Assembly: GCA_021372295.1 (NCBI GenBank)
Contig: JAJFUS010000019.1
Coordinates: 62,001 to 126,000, forward strand
Length of the DNA stretch: 64,000 nucleotides
Source: a bacterium
Lineage (GTDB): Bacteria > Armatimonadota > UBA5829
Reading direction: 5' to 3'
Shown: piece by piece, positions 36,748 through 46,376 of the stretch
Layout of the letters: each line of letters opens with the position of its first letter
Position numbering within the stretch: position 1 is the stretch's first letter
Program-made: the position numbers and the translations under genes
Notes under the pieces: model-generated
What the model was told of the DNA's origin: nothing
Database searches by the model: none
The model's input: the letters and a program-made list of their open reading frames with translations, nothing else

Positions 36748-37746
36748 TTATCCTACCCCCACCGATTTCAGCATTGCGTCGAACCAATCAGTAGGCGGCA
36801 GGAAATTCGCACCGGCCGCAGATTTGGATAATGACTTGAAACCTTCGCAGCTTCCATCATGGAGGTTAGTAAAGATCGACTCGATCACATCGCCTGCCAC
36901 AACTTCGTATATATGGTTCTGCACCGTAATCTCGTTTCTTCCTCCGCCTGAATACGCCACTGGAATGTTGACGCCATGATCTCCGAAACTCACACGTTTA
37001 ACCGTACCGCCACACGCCTGCGCCACTATCGCTGAACCATGCCCGAAACCCAAAATCGGTTTGCTGCTCGCGGCGGCTTTCACGCGGTCGATAATTGACT
37101 GCTGCTCGACAGCATAATGCGGCGCATCACTGACAATCACCACATCCGCCTGGTCGCTGACGCAACAGGCGTCTACCCCCAATGCCGACAGATACTCGTA
37201 GAAACTCCTTGATGCCCCCAGATCAATAACTAAAGCATTCACTCTCGGATGAGCCTGGGCACAGGCAATCGGGCTGTTTTCGGGCGAGTATTCGCACGAA
37301 CCGGCCTTTTGGATACGATCAAGCACGTCTTCCTGTTTGAGTGGCTCTTCAGACATCGCGGCCATCATTTCGCCATGCTCTCTCATGTAAAGCAGGACCG
37401 CGCGCGTGTCGAACCCAGTGCCGAAAACCGCCGAGGAGTCGCTCATGTAATCAGCCAGGCTGCCGGTTGCACGGAAGTTGGAATAATAGCTGGGGTATTC
37501 CTTAGTCACAATCCCTCTGACCTTGACCGATGTCGATTCCGAATCTTCGGCATTGACACCATAGTTGCCGATCAAAGGATAAGTAAATAGGACTATCTTG
37601 CCCAGATTAGCAGGATCGGTAATAACTTCCTGATATCCTACAACGCCTGTATAGAAAGACAAGAACCCAACAGTATCGATCTTTTCATTGACACTCATAC
37701 CCTCGAAGACGGTACCGTCCTCAAGAGTGAGAAACACTGGTTTCAT
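36748..37746 (-). CDS. carA: Carbamoyl-phosphate synthase small subunit lacking its glutaminase triad
   Basis: 332 residues from an ATG after GGAAGGA. The N-terminal CPSase small-chain domain is intact (LEDGTVFEGMSV, GYQEVITDPANLG, YPLIGNYGVNAEDSES, FDTRAVLLYMREHG). The C-terminal class I amidotransferase domain is recognisable (KPILGFGHGSAIVAQACGGTVKRVSFGDHGVNIPV, then VQNHIYEVV) but degenerate. The nucleophile motif GxCxGHQ reads GFGHGSA with Gly235 replacing cysteine. The usual QxHPE reads NFLPP with Leu316 for histidine and Pro318 for glutamate. The oxyanion segment SNGPGDP is absent. It is ~50 residues shorter than E. coli CarA. It should not hydrolyse glutamine, so the CarAB enzyme may use free ammonia. 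Co-operonic with an intact carB. Confidence 0.9.
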   Translation of the reverse strand: MKPVFLTLEDGTVFEGMSVNEKIDTVGFLSFYTGVVGYQEVITDPANLGKIVLFTYPLIGNYGVNAEDSESTSVKVRGIVTKEYPSYYSNFRATGSLADYMSDSSAVFGTGFDTRAVLLYMREHGEMMAAMSEEPLKQEDVLDRIQKAGSCEYSPENSPIACAQAHPRVNALVIDLGASRSFYEYLSALGVDACCVSDQADVVIVSDAPHYAVEQQSIIDRVKAAASSKPILGFGHGSAIVAQACGGTVKRVSFGDHGVNIPVAYSGGGRNEITVQNHIYEVVAGDVIESIFTNLHDGSCEGFKSLSKSAAGANFLPPTDWFDAMLKSVGVG

Positions 37747-37954
37747 TTTCCTTCCTCTCTGAAGAATCGCTTGTGCCGAGTCAGCATTGACACTAATCAT
37801 TTATGCATCGGATGATACTTCTGCAAAGAAGGGGTCCAGACCTTCTTGAAGAGCTTGCTGTGATAGAAAGATGTACAGTCAGAGGATGTTTATGCGATAA
37901 ACAGTTTGATCAAACAAAACTCCATTGGGCGGCGTTGGGCGGCTCATAAATCAA

Positions 37955-37975
37955 GCCTCCGGCAGAGCCAGAGGC
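37955..37975 (-). terminator. Terminator of the SGNH hydrolase gene
   Basis: On the minus strand GCCTCTGGC and GCCGGAGGC form a nine-base stem (one G-T pair) with loop TCT, followed by TTGATTTATG, ~35 bases past the stop at 38012. Confidence 0.6.
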
Positions 37976-38011
37976 CATTGACTTATATCATGGAGTTCCG
38001 TTCTTAATACT

Positions 38012-39424
38012 TTAGTTCGGCAGAGGGCAATCCGTGCGGAACGGTGACGCCGGGAACCCTTCCACGCTTGCCAGATTGGTCACGGGAGCATCTTCCCATC
38101 CATATCGCACCGCTATGGGCTTTGTCACACTAGAACTGGATACGACAACGGTATTGCCGGAAATCACGGCATTAGCGTTGTACCACACTTTGTCTGCCCC
38201 TGCAATAACCCAGCCTGTCAGCGAGGTTCCACTGCTGATGACAAGGCCGCTGCCGATGTTATCGAATGTAATGATCGCGGTGCTTCCATTGATGCTCATC
38301 GAGCGATATGTCGGGCCGGGTGTAAGGTGTTTGCGCGACTCCTTGTTGGAATATTCCTTGTGATATACGTCCTCAATCGCGGCAAGCGCCAGCCTAACAC
38401 CGACGGGCTCTTTATTTAGCGGGTGGATCAACGTCGGGTCTGAGACGTCAATAGTCAGTGCAAGCGATGTGTTAGCTATGGTTTGAGAGGCTTTCAGCTC
38501 GGCTTCGCGAACCTCCGCCCAGCCGCCATCACCGGAATTGTAGGGAGCGATCTGAACGAGAAGAAACGGAAATGCTCCCTGGCCCCAGTCGGTTCGCCAG
38601 CATTTGGTGAACGCCACTAACGCCTTGTAATACTGACTTGCGTCCTTGTGAGTCTCTCCCTGATACCACATGGCGCCTTTGATCCCATAAGGCTGAAGCG
38701 GCTTGATCATACCATAATAGAACTCACCATAGTTGAACGATGTGCCTTCGCCATCATAGTTAATTCCAAGACCTTCAGTGTATTGTTTGTCCGTCCACTG
38801 CTCAATAAAGGTTGCGCCTCGAGCTGACCACAGTATTCCCACAGGCACGTTCAGCATTTCTCGGAGCTTGTGAGCGAAAAAATATCCGACCGCCGAAAAG
38901 CCTGCTCTTGCGGACTGGGTATCTACCTTCCAGCTCGGAGTGCCGCTGACCTCGCTGGGAGCGGTAGTCGCCGTGGTCCTCGTAATGCCTGTTACCATAC
39001 GAAGGTGAGGATCATCTGCCCACGTTGAGGCCGTCGACCAGCTATCGGACATATTTACTGTTACATCGTCCATATTCGACTGTCCGCTCGCAACCCACAC
39101 CTCGCCAATGTCGATATTCGTGAGCGTAATAGTATTGGATGGCCCAGCGATTGTCATTGTGTACGGCCCTCCGGCGTTCATTGCGGGCAGGTTCACACAC
39201 CACTTGCCGGAAGATGTGACCGCGGACACGCTCTCACCGTTGATCGTGACGGTTACGGTCTCGCCGTTGCTTGCGGTGCCCCAAACGGGTATCGGTATCT
39301 TCTGCTGCAATACGGCGTTGCTCGTAAAAATCTTATTGACATACACAGTACAAAGCGCTGCGCTCGAGCTGATACCGATCAACGTCACTATAAGAAGTAT
39401 CAAGCCAATACGACTGTTTTTCAT
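38012..39424 (-). CDS. Secreted SGNH hydrolase (sialate O-acetylesterase-like)
   Basis: 470 residues with signal peptide (IGLILLIVTLIGISSSAALC) and a TTGGAGGAA ribosome binding site. The N-terminal region has a small beta domain (VYVNKIFTSNAVLQQKIPIPVWGTASNGETVTV) as in bacterial sialate O-acetylesterases. The SGNH block I serine is in VWVASGQSNM, the later block has WYQGETHKDASQYYKAL, and the WGQGAFPFLLVQIAPY strand follows. These enzymes deacetylate sugars on polysaccharides; in bacteria outside animal hosts the substrate is often an acetylated plant or exopolysaccharide glycan. Preceded on the same strand by the large lectin-like gene, 30 bases away. Confidence 0.85.
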   Translation of the reverse strand: MKNSRIGLILLIVTLIGISSSAALCTVYVNKIFTSNAVLQQKIPIPVWGTASNGETVTVTINGESVSAVTSSGKWCVNLPAMNAGGPYTMTIAGPSNTITLTNIDIGEVWVASGQSNMDDVTVNMSDSWSTASTWADDPHLRMVTGITRTTATTAPSEVSGTPSWKVDTQSARAGFSAVGYFFAHKLREMLNVPVGILWSARGATFIEQWTDKQYTEGLGINYDGEGTSFNYGEFYYGMIKPLQPYGIKGAMWYQGETHKDASQYYKALVAFTKCWRTDWGQGAFPFLLVQIAPYNSGDGGWAEVREAELKASQTIANTSLALTIDVSDPTLIHPLNKEPVGVRLALAAIEDVYHKEYSNKESRKHLTPGPTYRSMSINGSTAIITFDNIGSGLVISSGTSLTGWVIAGADKVWYNANAVISGNTVVVSSSSVTKPIAVRYGWEDAPVTNLASVEGFPASPFRTDCPLPN

Positions 39425-39454
39425 TAAATTTCCTCCAATAAAATCAAATCCCGT

Positions 39455-42400
39455 TTAGGGAACCAGCACGAAAGCATGCTGCTGACCGGTAGACTTCAAG
39501 GTTCCTGTACCTGTAATCAGACCAGAGTCGTTGATTGCATAGGCAATCTCAAGCAGCCAATCGCTGCCGGCTGGAAGCCTCCAGTTGAGGTCGATAAGCG
39601 TGCCGTCTTGCCAAAGAGACGCGACCCAGATTCCATCGCTTCTCTGAGATCGACCCACACATTGACCGGCATTATTTATATCATAGGCTTCGCTGCAGAA
39701 TCCGCCGAGCGTGCCGAGATCGGTCATTGCACCCGATACCCATAGAAATGCATGTCGTCCGCCGTTGATAAAATCGCAGTAACCGGCTATCTGGCTCGAT
39801 GTATTGATGCCCAACGCCACACTCGTGCTGCCACCCGGCAACACGCCAAGATCTATGGGGCTGAGCGTCGCGTCCCACATACATGCATGATTGTCGCCGC
39901 TTGCAATCTCAGCTGCTCCCACAACTATTCCAGAATTGTTGATATCAAAAGCAACGCCGTTGAAACCACCCAGCGTGCCAAGTGACTGCATCGTACCGCC
40001 ATCTGGAATGATGAAACCTAGCTGGCAATCATCCGCAGCGCTGGTGGAGCCTACGATTGATCCTGCGTCATTGATCGCCCATGCGGTGCTTATGGTTCCA
40101 TCACCGGCTAGGGAGCCCAAATCGTCCGTGCTTCCGTTCCATAGGAAAGCTCGCATAATAGAGTCTGTGTCGCACGATTCTCCGACCGCCCTTCCATTTG
40201 CGTTCATTCCATAGGGAGATGTGATATCTCCGCCGAGCGAGTCTATCGAGGACATATTGCCGCCGTTATTGAACCAACCCTCAATGGTGAAAGGCGAGAC
40301 CGAAACCGTTTGCCCGACCACCCTGCCAGTCGAGTCGATATCGAAGCCGTCTTCGATTTCGTCCGATGATAAGTTGATGTCGCTTACACCATACTTCGGG
40401 TTAATGACCGTGTTGCTCTTGAACTTCCAGTTAATTATATCATGAGCTTCCCAGCTTGCTCCAGTAAAGGAGCTGAACCCGATCCATGACATGCCATTTG
40501 AGTCGATGGCTCCAGCCAATGTAAAGTCCACGGGAACATCCTCCAACACCCAGATCCCATCGATTTTAACCGACATCCAACCCTCATACGGATTGCAGGT
40601 AACCTCAGCAAGATGAGCATATTCGTCTTTCAAGTCGATCCCACGACTTGTGAGATCGGCGGTTATTACAGGCACTCCAGATGCCCCACCTGCGTATATC
40701 TGGATAGTGTTATCATTAGGTTCGCCGGTATTCTTATAGGTGTCGAACACCACTGCAACCGCATTGGTGCTGGTGCCGCGTGTGTATGCGGTTGTCGTGA
40801 CACCACTCGGGCTGTTGTGCATAATAAACCCGATTCCGTCAGCTCCGCCGCCAGACGTTTGCGAAATCTGAAACGCGAATTTCGTGGTGAAACCCATTGC
40901 CGTGCTTACTTTGTCTGTTCGGAACGCCTGTCCCCACGAACTGGCAGCAGCAGGTGTAAGTCTCAAACGATGTGTGCCGTCCATCGAACTATCGGTGACA
41001 AACGCGGCGACGCCACAGCGGGTAATCGAACTGGGATCGCCGGTGAAGTCCGGGCCGTAATTGAATGTCCACCCACTGTCGGGCAGGCAGATAACGTCTC
41101 TGGCGCTTGTTGGCCTTATGAGTCTGCTAAGATCAGCGCCCGTCTCGGATCGCGCGCAGCGGACTGCGCCGGTTACCATCGCGAATGTGTCATCAGGATC
41201 AAAGACGACGCCGCTTCGCCATGGCACATCAATCACACATTCCATAATGCCATCGCTGATAACTGGACTTGTAAATGAATACTGAAGCGAGCCCCATGTC
41301 CTAACAAGCAAACCGATGTTATTGAGACCGATCGCTCCGCCGATGCCTTCCTGTAAACCACTCGGAGCTCCACCAACATTCTTTATGTTCATCCCAAAAG
41401 GCCGTATTTGCCCCGTACCGGTGCTGTTTATGGCGGTAACATTAACGTATCGTTCACCGTTTGTGCTTGTGGCGATTGTGCCCTCCACCTCGACACGCAT
41501 TCCATTACTGACAGTCCCGGCCGTTACACCTTGAAGTGCTATTCCAGACGATCTGTTTTCATTTTCGACAAACGCCATTCCGTCCGCAAAGGCTCCAGTT
41601 ACAATTCCATTAAAAGCTACATGACTGTCATCCGGCGTCGATTTTACCTGGCTGATAGAAACAACAGACCCAGACAATGTATACGTGGCGGTTTTTACAC
41701 TGCTTGCGGTAAACCCTGGAGCGTACGCAATGGCCTTCAAAATGCCGTTGGACATATTCACAGGACTACTGTAAACATTACTGGACACGCTGGGAGTGCT
41801 GCCATCGGTCGTATAGTGAATTTCGGCGTCTGTTGTCGCGCATGTTATCGTGACGTCTTTCGCTGTCGCGTATTCGCCTCCGTCCGGAGTAAACATCGGT
41901 GTCTCAGCAGGCATCTGATAATCTGATTGGAATCGCCAGTATGCAATATAATTGGCCTCGGCGGCCCCTCCGGTTCCAGCGCTGAAACCCAGGTACGAAT
42001 AGCCATCAACGTCCACGGCATTATGATCCGATAGGTCAACCGAAAGTTTGCTGATTCGGATGACACCATCTATATAGACATTCATAAAGCCGCTGCCGTA
42101 TTCGATTCTGGCCGTATGCAGACTCCCATCGGCAATATTTATATCCAAAGACTTCAGATTTACTCGTGCGAGGTCTCCTGTAGCACTTCCGCAGACGGCA
42201 ATAAAACCATTGCTAGGCTCGCCGGTGTTCTGGAATGTATCGAATCGCAGACACACGGAGTTGGCCGGACCGGACGCCCATCCAAATGCGGAACTCCCTG
42301 CATTCTGCACAGCGAACACAAACCCGTCTGCCGTTTGTCCGAGAGTATTAGCGATCTTAAACTGAAACTCGGTCACAAATCCGGCGGCCGTAGAAAACTT

Positions 42401-43921
42401 ATTGGTAGTCCAAGCTTGCGCACTGGAACCGGTGCTGCTACTGCCATCGGCGTAATCCGTGCACAGTCTCAGATACGTGCCGGATACCGCTGCCGAGTTC
42501 AGTAGGTTAAGCCCGGTAGTGTTCGAAAAACTGCTGTAGTATACATCCCAGTCGCCGGTCTTGGATGTCATTGCAGCGTTTTGTGTCACGGCTCCAAGCA
42601 CCGTAAAGCCGGAAACATGGTATTTGGTATAACCACTAGCAGTGACAGAGAAACTATAATCGGCGGGAGTAACTCCGTTGATAGTATATACGCCGCTGGA
42701 ATTTGTGGTCGCGGTGTAAGTCGAGGCTCCGGTAAGGGTAACTGCCGCCCCGGAAATCACGGCTCCAGTCGATGCGTTTGTAACCGTGCCTGTAAGAGAA
42801 CTTGGAGTGACATCGGTAATCGACATAGTATCGAAATCAACAGTTCCTACAGTGAGTATGCGAAACCCTATTGTCAGATACGATGGGACGTAAGTATCAT
42901 AAGGGGAAGACCTGGTATTAGTCGGAGTATACGATCTGGTATATTGAGTCCACGTCGAATCCGAAGATGGATTAACGCTGATATATGTATCGCCGCACCA
43001 ATTGTTGCTATTATCATAGCCTGTTAGAGTGCACAGCAACGCAGCGGAAGAAGTCGCTCTACCCCAAAAGGTGATTTGATAATTATGCCCTGCCGTAACC
43101 GGGATTCTCGTGGCTAATCCAAGATCACCGGAACTCAAGGTTCGTGTAAGTCTGTTAGCGACGCTGCCGGTAGTTTCTTCCTGGCCTGGAGTAATTACTG
43201 TCATAGACCCGGCACTTGAGTTGGCTGTAAAGTAACTGAAAGCACCTATTGTCGAAGCGGCGCCATAGGTATTACCTGCAATAAAACTATCGAAGTTGGG
43301 ATCGGGATAGAGTTCGCCGGTTGTTGTGTCGACTTCCTGCATCGTGAAATTGTCGATGTAGAGGTTTGTGTTGGCATTCCTTACTCGAACCCCAATGCTG
43401 GCATATAAGGTATTTGCCGGAGCCGTATATATCAACTGGTATAAGGTCCATTTTGTTTGCGTGGCGAGGCCATCCGCGTACGCAGTGTCACCCAGCCAAC
43501 CGCCGTTGCTAGTGCCATTGTTATATGACGCCACCTGAAACTTCATGGTGGCTCCGTCAGGGGACATTGCCCATACTCTTACAACATAGCGATGCCCGGC
43601 TGTAACGAAGATTTGATGCGAGTGATCTGATGAGTTGTATGTGCCGAATGAGGGATCACCGGAGGTCGATGTCCTGGACAACTTTATGGCTATCTCGCCG
43701 TCCTGAGCATCAGAGACAACCTCCATTTTTCCGCCACCCGCATTGGCGCTATCTGTATTAAACGCCCAATCACCAAGCACGTAAGTTGAGGTTGCTATTG
43801 TGCCCTCAGTGAAGTATTCAAGACTGGAGTCCTTCACCAGATTCGCAGCTTGCAAGCTGGCAACAGAAAAGATCATCAAAACCGCACATATCAGGTAAAG
43901 CGGCGGTCTTTTGTATTTCAT
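39455..43921 (-). CDS. Giant secreted multidomain lectin/carbohydrate-binding protein
   Basis: About 1,488 residues. The ATG at 43921 follows GAGGAG and opens a signal peptide (LYLICAVLMIFSVASLQAA). Domains in order: two CBM4/9-like beta-sandwich modules (~30-370), a carboxypeptidase-regulatory-like module (~375-460, SSLTGTVTNASTGAVISGAAV), and an L-type-lectin-like module (~465-680, with RFDTFQNTGEPSNGFI). Then come a chitobiase C-terminal-like repeat (~685-770, IHYTTDGSTPS), OB-fold-like modules (~775-960), and a second lectin-like module (~965-1190, VFDTYKNTGEPNDNTI). The end is a run of HAF-type repeats (~1200-1488, such as DLGTLGG with AYDINNAGQCVG). No catalytic domain is evident, so adhesion, glycan capture or sheath assembly is likely. 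No anchoring signal is seen at the C-terminus. Confidence 0.8.
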   Translation of the reverse strand: MKYKRPPLYLICAVLMIFSVASLQAANLVKDSSLEYFTEGTIATSTYVLGDWAFNTDSANAGGGKMEVVSDAQDGEIAIKLSRTSTSGDPSFGTYNSSDHSHQIFVTAGHRYVVRVWAMSPDGATMKFQVASYNNGTSNGGWLGDTAYADGLATQTKWTLYQLIYTAPANTLYASIGVRVRNANTNLYIDNFTMQEVDTTTGELYPDPNFDSFIAGNTYGAASTIGAFSYFTANSSAGSMTVITPGQEETTGSVANRLTRTLSSGDLGLATRIPVTAGHNYQITFWGRATSSAALLCTLTGYDNSNNWCGDTYISVNPSSDSTWTQYTRSYTPTNTRSSPYDTYVPSYLTIGFRILTVGTVDFDTMSITDVTPSSLTGTVTNASTGAVISGAAVTLTGASTYTATTNSSGVYTINGVTPADYSFSVTASGYTKYHVSGFTVLGAVTQNAAMTSKTGDWDVYYSSFSNTTGLNLLNSAAVSGTYLRLCTDYADGSSSTGSSAQAWTTNKFSTAAGFVTEFQFKIANTLGQTADGFVFAVQNAGSSAFGWASGPANSVCLRFDTFQNTGEPSNGFIAVCGSATGDLARVNLKSLDINIADGSLHTARIEYGSGFMNVYIDGVIRISKLSVDLSDHNAVDVDGYSYLGFSAGTGGAAEANYIAYWRFQSDYQMPAETPMFTPDGGEYATAKDVTITCATTDAEIHYTTDGSTPSVSSNVYSSPVNMSNGILKAIAYAPGFTASSVKTATYTLSGSVVSISQVKSTPDDSHVAFNGIVTGAFADGMAFVENENRSSGIALQGVTAGTVSNGMRVEVEGTIATSTNGERYVNVTAINSTGTGQIRPFGMNIKNVGGAPSGLQEGIGGAIGLNNIGLLVRTWGSLQYSFTSPVISDGIMECVIDVPWRSGVVFDPDDTFAMVTGAVRCARSETGADLSRLIRPTSARDVICLPDSGWTFNYGPDFTGDPSSITRCGVAAFVTDSSMDGTHRLRLTPAAASSWGQAFRTDKVSTAMGFTTKFAFQISQTSGGGADGIGFIMHNSPSGVTTTAYTRGTSTNAVAVVFDTYKNTGEPNDNTIQIYAGGASGVPVITADLTSRGIDLKDEYAHLAEVTCNPYEGWMSVKIDGIWVLEDVPVDFTLAGAIDSNGMSWIGFSSFTGASWEAHDIINWKFKSNTVINPKYGVSDINLSSDEIEDGFDIDSTGRVVGQTVSVSPFTIEGWFNNGGNMSSIDSLGGDITSPYGMNANGRAVGESCDTDSIMRAFLWNGSTDDLGSLAGDGTISTAWAINDAGSIVGSTSAADDCQLGFIIPDGGTMQSLGTLGGFNGVAFDINNSGIVVGAAEIASGDNHACMWDATLSPIDLGVLPGGSTSVALGINTSSQIAGYCDFINGGRHAFLWVSGAMTDLGTLGGFCSEAYDINNAGQCVGRSQRSDGIWVASLWQDGTLIDLNWRLPAGSDWLLEIAYAINDSGLITGTGTLKSTGQQHAFVLVP

Positions 43922-43942
43922 CAGTTGCTCCTCGTATTTCAA

Positions 43943-44434
43943 GTCAAGTATAGATTACTTTTGCGGTGAGATCAGATGTTATTCGGATAACGCTTCTTTT
44001 GCATATCTTATTGCTTGGGATTTGTCGGTTCAGCCTAGTGGCCTTATTCTTAAATGTAGTAGTGATGTATTGCCGTATCCAGTTGCTGCAATACGAGGAA
44101 AATATTACCTAGTTGCTATACTCACATTCCATATTGCCAAATGTTTTAACACGCCAGAGAAGCAGTTCATCTAATGTATATGTGTGTCAACAATGCGTCG
44201 CCTTGCCCAACATTGGAGTGTATCATGAGCATTGCCCATTGTCAATAAAAAAGCAGATCCACCCAACGCCTATGCATTAGAATCCAAGACCATAAGTAAT
44301 TGTACCAACATGCCTTGCTTATCTTGCTGTGTTTTACAAAAACCTCGTCGGTACTGGCCTAAGTTCTGGATGCCGAACTTTTACTCGGTTGGCCTGCCGT
44401 GGTCATATTTGAGCAATTCTGCTAAAATGGGAGT
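43943..44434. other. Intergenic region between lectin-like gene and lepA
   Basis: About 490 bp between divergent genes. It is AT-rich with no convincing coding sequence. TAAAAT at 44423-44428, close to the lepA start, is a possible -10 element, but no good -35 is seen. It presumably holds both genes' promoters. Confidence 0.4.
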
Positions 44435-46267
44435 ATGAATCGAGAAGCAACAAGAAATAGCTCTGCTCAGTCGAATGTACGGAATTTCTGTATAATCGCT
44501 CATATAGACCATGGAAAGTCGACCCTCGCTGATCGCATACTCGAGTTCACAGGCGCAGTAGACCCCGCGAATATGAAGGAGCAACTCCTGGACGGAATGG
44601 ACCTGGAGCGCGAACGCGGGATTACTATCAAAATGACTGCCGTGCGGCTTGAATATAAAGCAAGGGACGGCAACACCTACGAACTAAACCTCATCGATAC
44701 GCCAGGTCACGTCGATTTTGCTTATGAGGTCTCGCGATCTCTGGCGGCGTGCGAAGGGGCGTTGCTTGTGGTAGATGCATGTCAGGGCGTGGAAGCGCAG
44801 ACGCTCGCAAATGCCAACCTTGCGATGAATCATAACCTGGAAATTATCCCGGTAATCAATAAGATTGACATGGAACGCGCCGACCCCGAGCGCGTCGCAG
44901 AAGAGATCGAAAGCGTCCTTGCGATAGACGCCACCGATGCAATCCTTGCCAGCGCGAAAATGGGCATCGGTACTGAAGATATACTCGAGGCGATAGTGAT
45001 GCGAGTCCCGCCGCCGTCGGGCGACCCGGAAAAACCGCTCCGCGCGCTAATATTCGACTCGCACTTCGACCAGTACCTGGGCGTGGTCGCTTATGTCCGC
45101 GTGGTCGACGGCGAAATCAGGCCTAATATGCGCGTAGAGATGATGGCCAGCGGCAAGGAGTTCGAGGTCGCCGCGGTGGGCGTCTTCAAACCCGATATGG
45201 TCTCGACAGATTGTCTATCGGCAGGCGAGGTCGGCTATATAACCGCCGGCATCAAGAACGTCGGTGACACTGCAGTTGGCGATACCATCACGGATGCATC
45301 CCGCCTCGCCCAGACGCCTCTGCCGGGCTATCGAGAGGTTCGTCCTATGGTCTACTGCGGACTGTATCCGACGGATTCCCAGCAGTATACCACCTTGCGC
45401 GACGCTCTGGCAAAACTCCAGCTCAACGATGCCGCGTTAACGTTTCTGCCCGAGAGTTCTCTTGCTTTGGGCTTCGGTTTCAGATGCGGATTTCTTGGAT
45501 TGCTGCACATGGATGTGGTGCAGGAACGGCTTGAGCGCGAGTTCGACCTGAATCTCATCGCTACCGCTCCGAGCGTCATATACAGAGTGATTAAGACCAA
45601 TGGCGACGTGATTGACATCGACAACCCCAACGATCTTCCTGAACCCACTGAAATCGACGCGGTTGAGGAACCATTCGTCGATGCGACCATCATCGTGCCC
45701 AAGGATTACGTCGGGGTCACAATCGAGCTGTGCCAGGAACGCCGCGGGCTTTATCAGTCGATGGAATACCCCGCGCCCGACCGCGTGATGATACTCTTCA
45801 AACTCCCACTGGCTGAGATTTTAATGGACTTCTTCGACGCGCTGAAGAGCCGCACTCGGGGGTATGCGTCGTTCGACTACGAGTTCTCGGACTATCAAAA
45901 GTCGCAGCTCAGCAAGCTCAATGTCCTCCTGAATGGCGACCCGGTGGATGCGCTGTCATTCATAACTCATCGCGACCGGGCATATACTCGCGCAAAAGTG
46001 CTGGTCGAAAAGCTGCGCGACGTAATTCCGCGCCAGCAATATGAGATCAGAGTGCAGGCGGCACTGGGCCACAAGATAATCGCGGCGGCAACGGTACGGC
46101 CATATCGAAAGAACGTCACGGCCAAGTGTTACGGCGGCGACATCACACGAAAGCGCAAACTCCTTGAGAAACAGAAAGAGGGCAAAAAGCGTATGAAGTC
46201 CATCGGCAGCGTGGAAGTGCCGCAGGAGGCTTTTATGAGCGTGCTGAAGATTGGTGACGATAAATAA
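44435..46267 (+). CDS. lepA: Elongation factor 4 (ribosome back-translocase)
   Basis: 610 residues. GTPase motifs are [11 protein letters not shown] (G1), the ERERGITIK switch I, DTPGHVDF (G3), [11 protein letters not shown] (G4) and ASAKMGIG (G5). Domains II, III, V and the LepA-specific C-terminal domain are all present ([21 protein letters not shown] and the basic [30 protein letters not shown]). It acts on stalled or mistranslocated ribosomes. Start MNREATRNS gives a ~14-residue N-terminal extension relative to the shortest members. Confidence 0.97.
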   Translation: MNREATRNSSAQSNVRNFCIIAHIDHGKSTLADRILEFTGAVDPANMKEQLLDGMDLERERGITIKMTAVRLEYKARDGNTYELNLIDTPGHVDFAYEVSRSLAACEGALLVVDACQGVEAQTLANANLAMNHNLEIIPVINKIDMERADPERVAEEIESVLAIDATDAILASAKMGIGTEDILEAIVMRVPPPSGDPEKPLRALIFDSHFDQYLGVVAYVRVVDGEIRPNMRVEMMASGKEFEVAAVGVFKPDMVSTDCLSAGEVGYITAGIKNVGDTAVGDTITDASRLAQTPLPGYREVRPMVYCGLYPTDSQQYTTLRDALAKLQLNDAALTFLPESSLALGFGFRCGFLGLLHMDVVQERLEREFDLNLIATAPSVIYRVIKTNGDVIDIDNPNDLPEPTEIDAVEEPFVDATIIVPKDYVGVTIELCQERRGLYQSMEYPAPDRVMILFKLPLAEILMDFFDALKSRTRGYASFDYEFSDYQKSQLSKLNVLLNGDPVDALSFITHRDRAYTRAKVLVEKLRDVIPRQQYEIRVQAALGHKIIAAATVRPYRKNVTAKCYGGDITRKRKLLEKQKEGKKRMKSIGSVEVPQEAFMSVLKIGDDK

Positions 46268-46307
46268 GACGGGAACTGGCGCCCTGAGTTTTTGAACTCC
46301 ACAACAA

Positions 46308-46341
46308 GTTATCCCATCAGCCAAACAGCCGGTGGGATAAC
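46308..46341. terminator. Hairpin between convergent lepA and PEP-CTERM genes
   Basis: GTTATCCCA (46308-46316) pairs perfectly with TGGGATAAC (46333-46341). It lies ~40 bases after lepA and ~36 bases beyond the stop of the convergent gene. T-runs are short, so it may serve both transcripts weakly. Confidence 0.5.
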
Positions 46342-46376
46342 GAAAGAATTTACTATCTTACTCTTGTTTTGGCGGA

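Noticed and set aside
43911..44174. 87-codon ORF upstream of lepA
   Set aside because: It starts inside the divergent gene, is hydrophobic by base composition, and shows no ribosome binding site.
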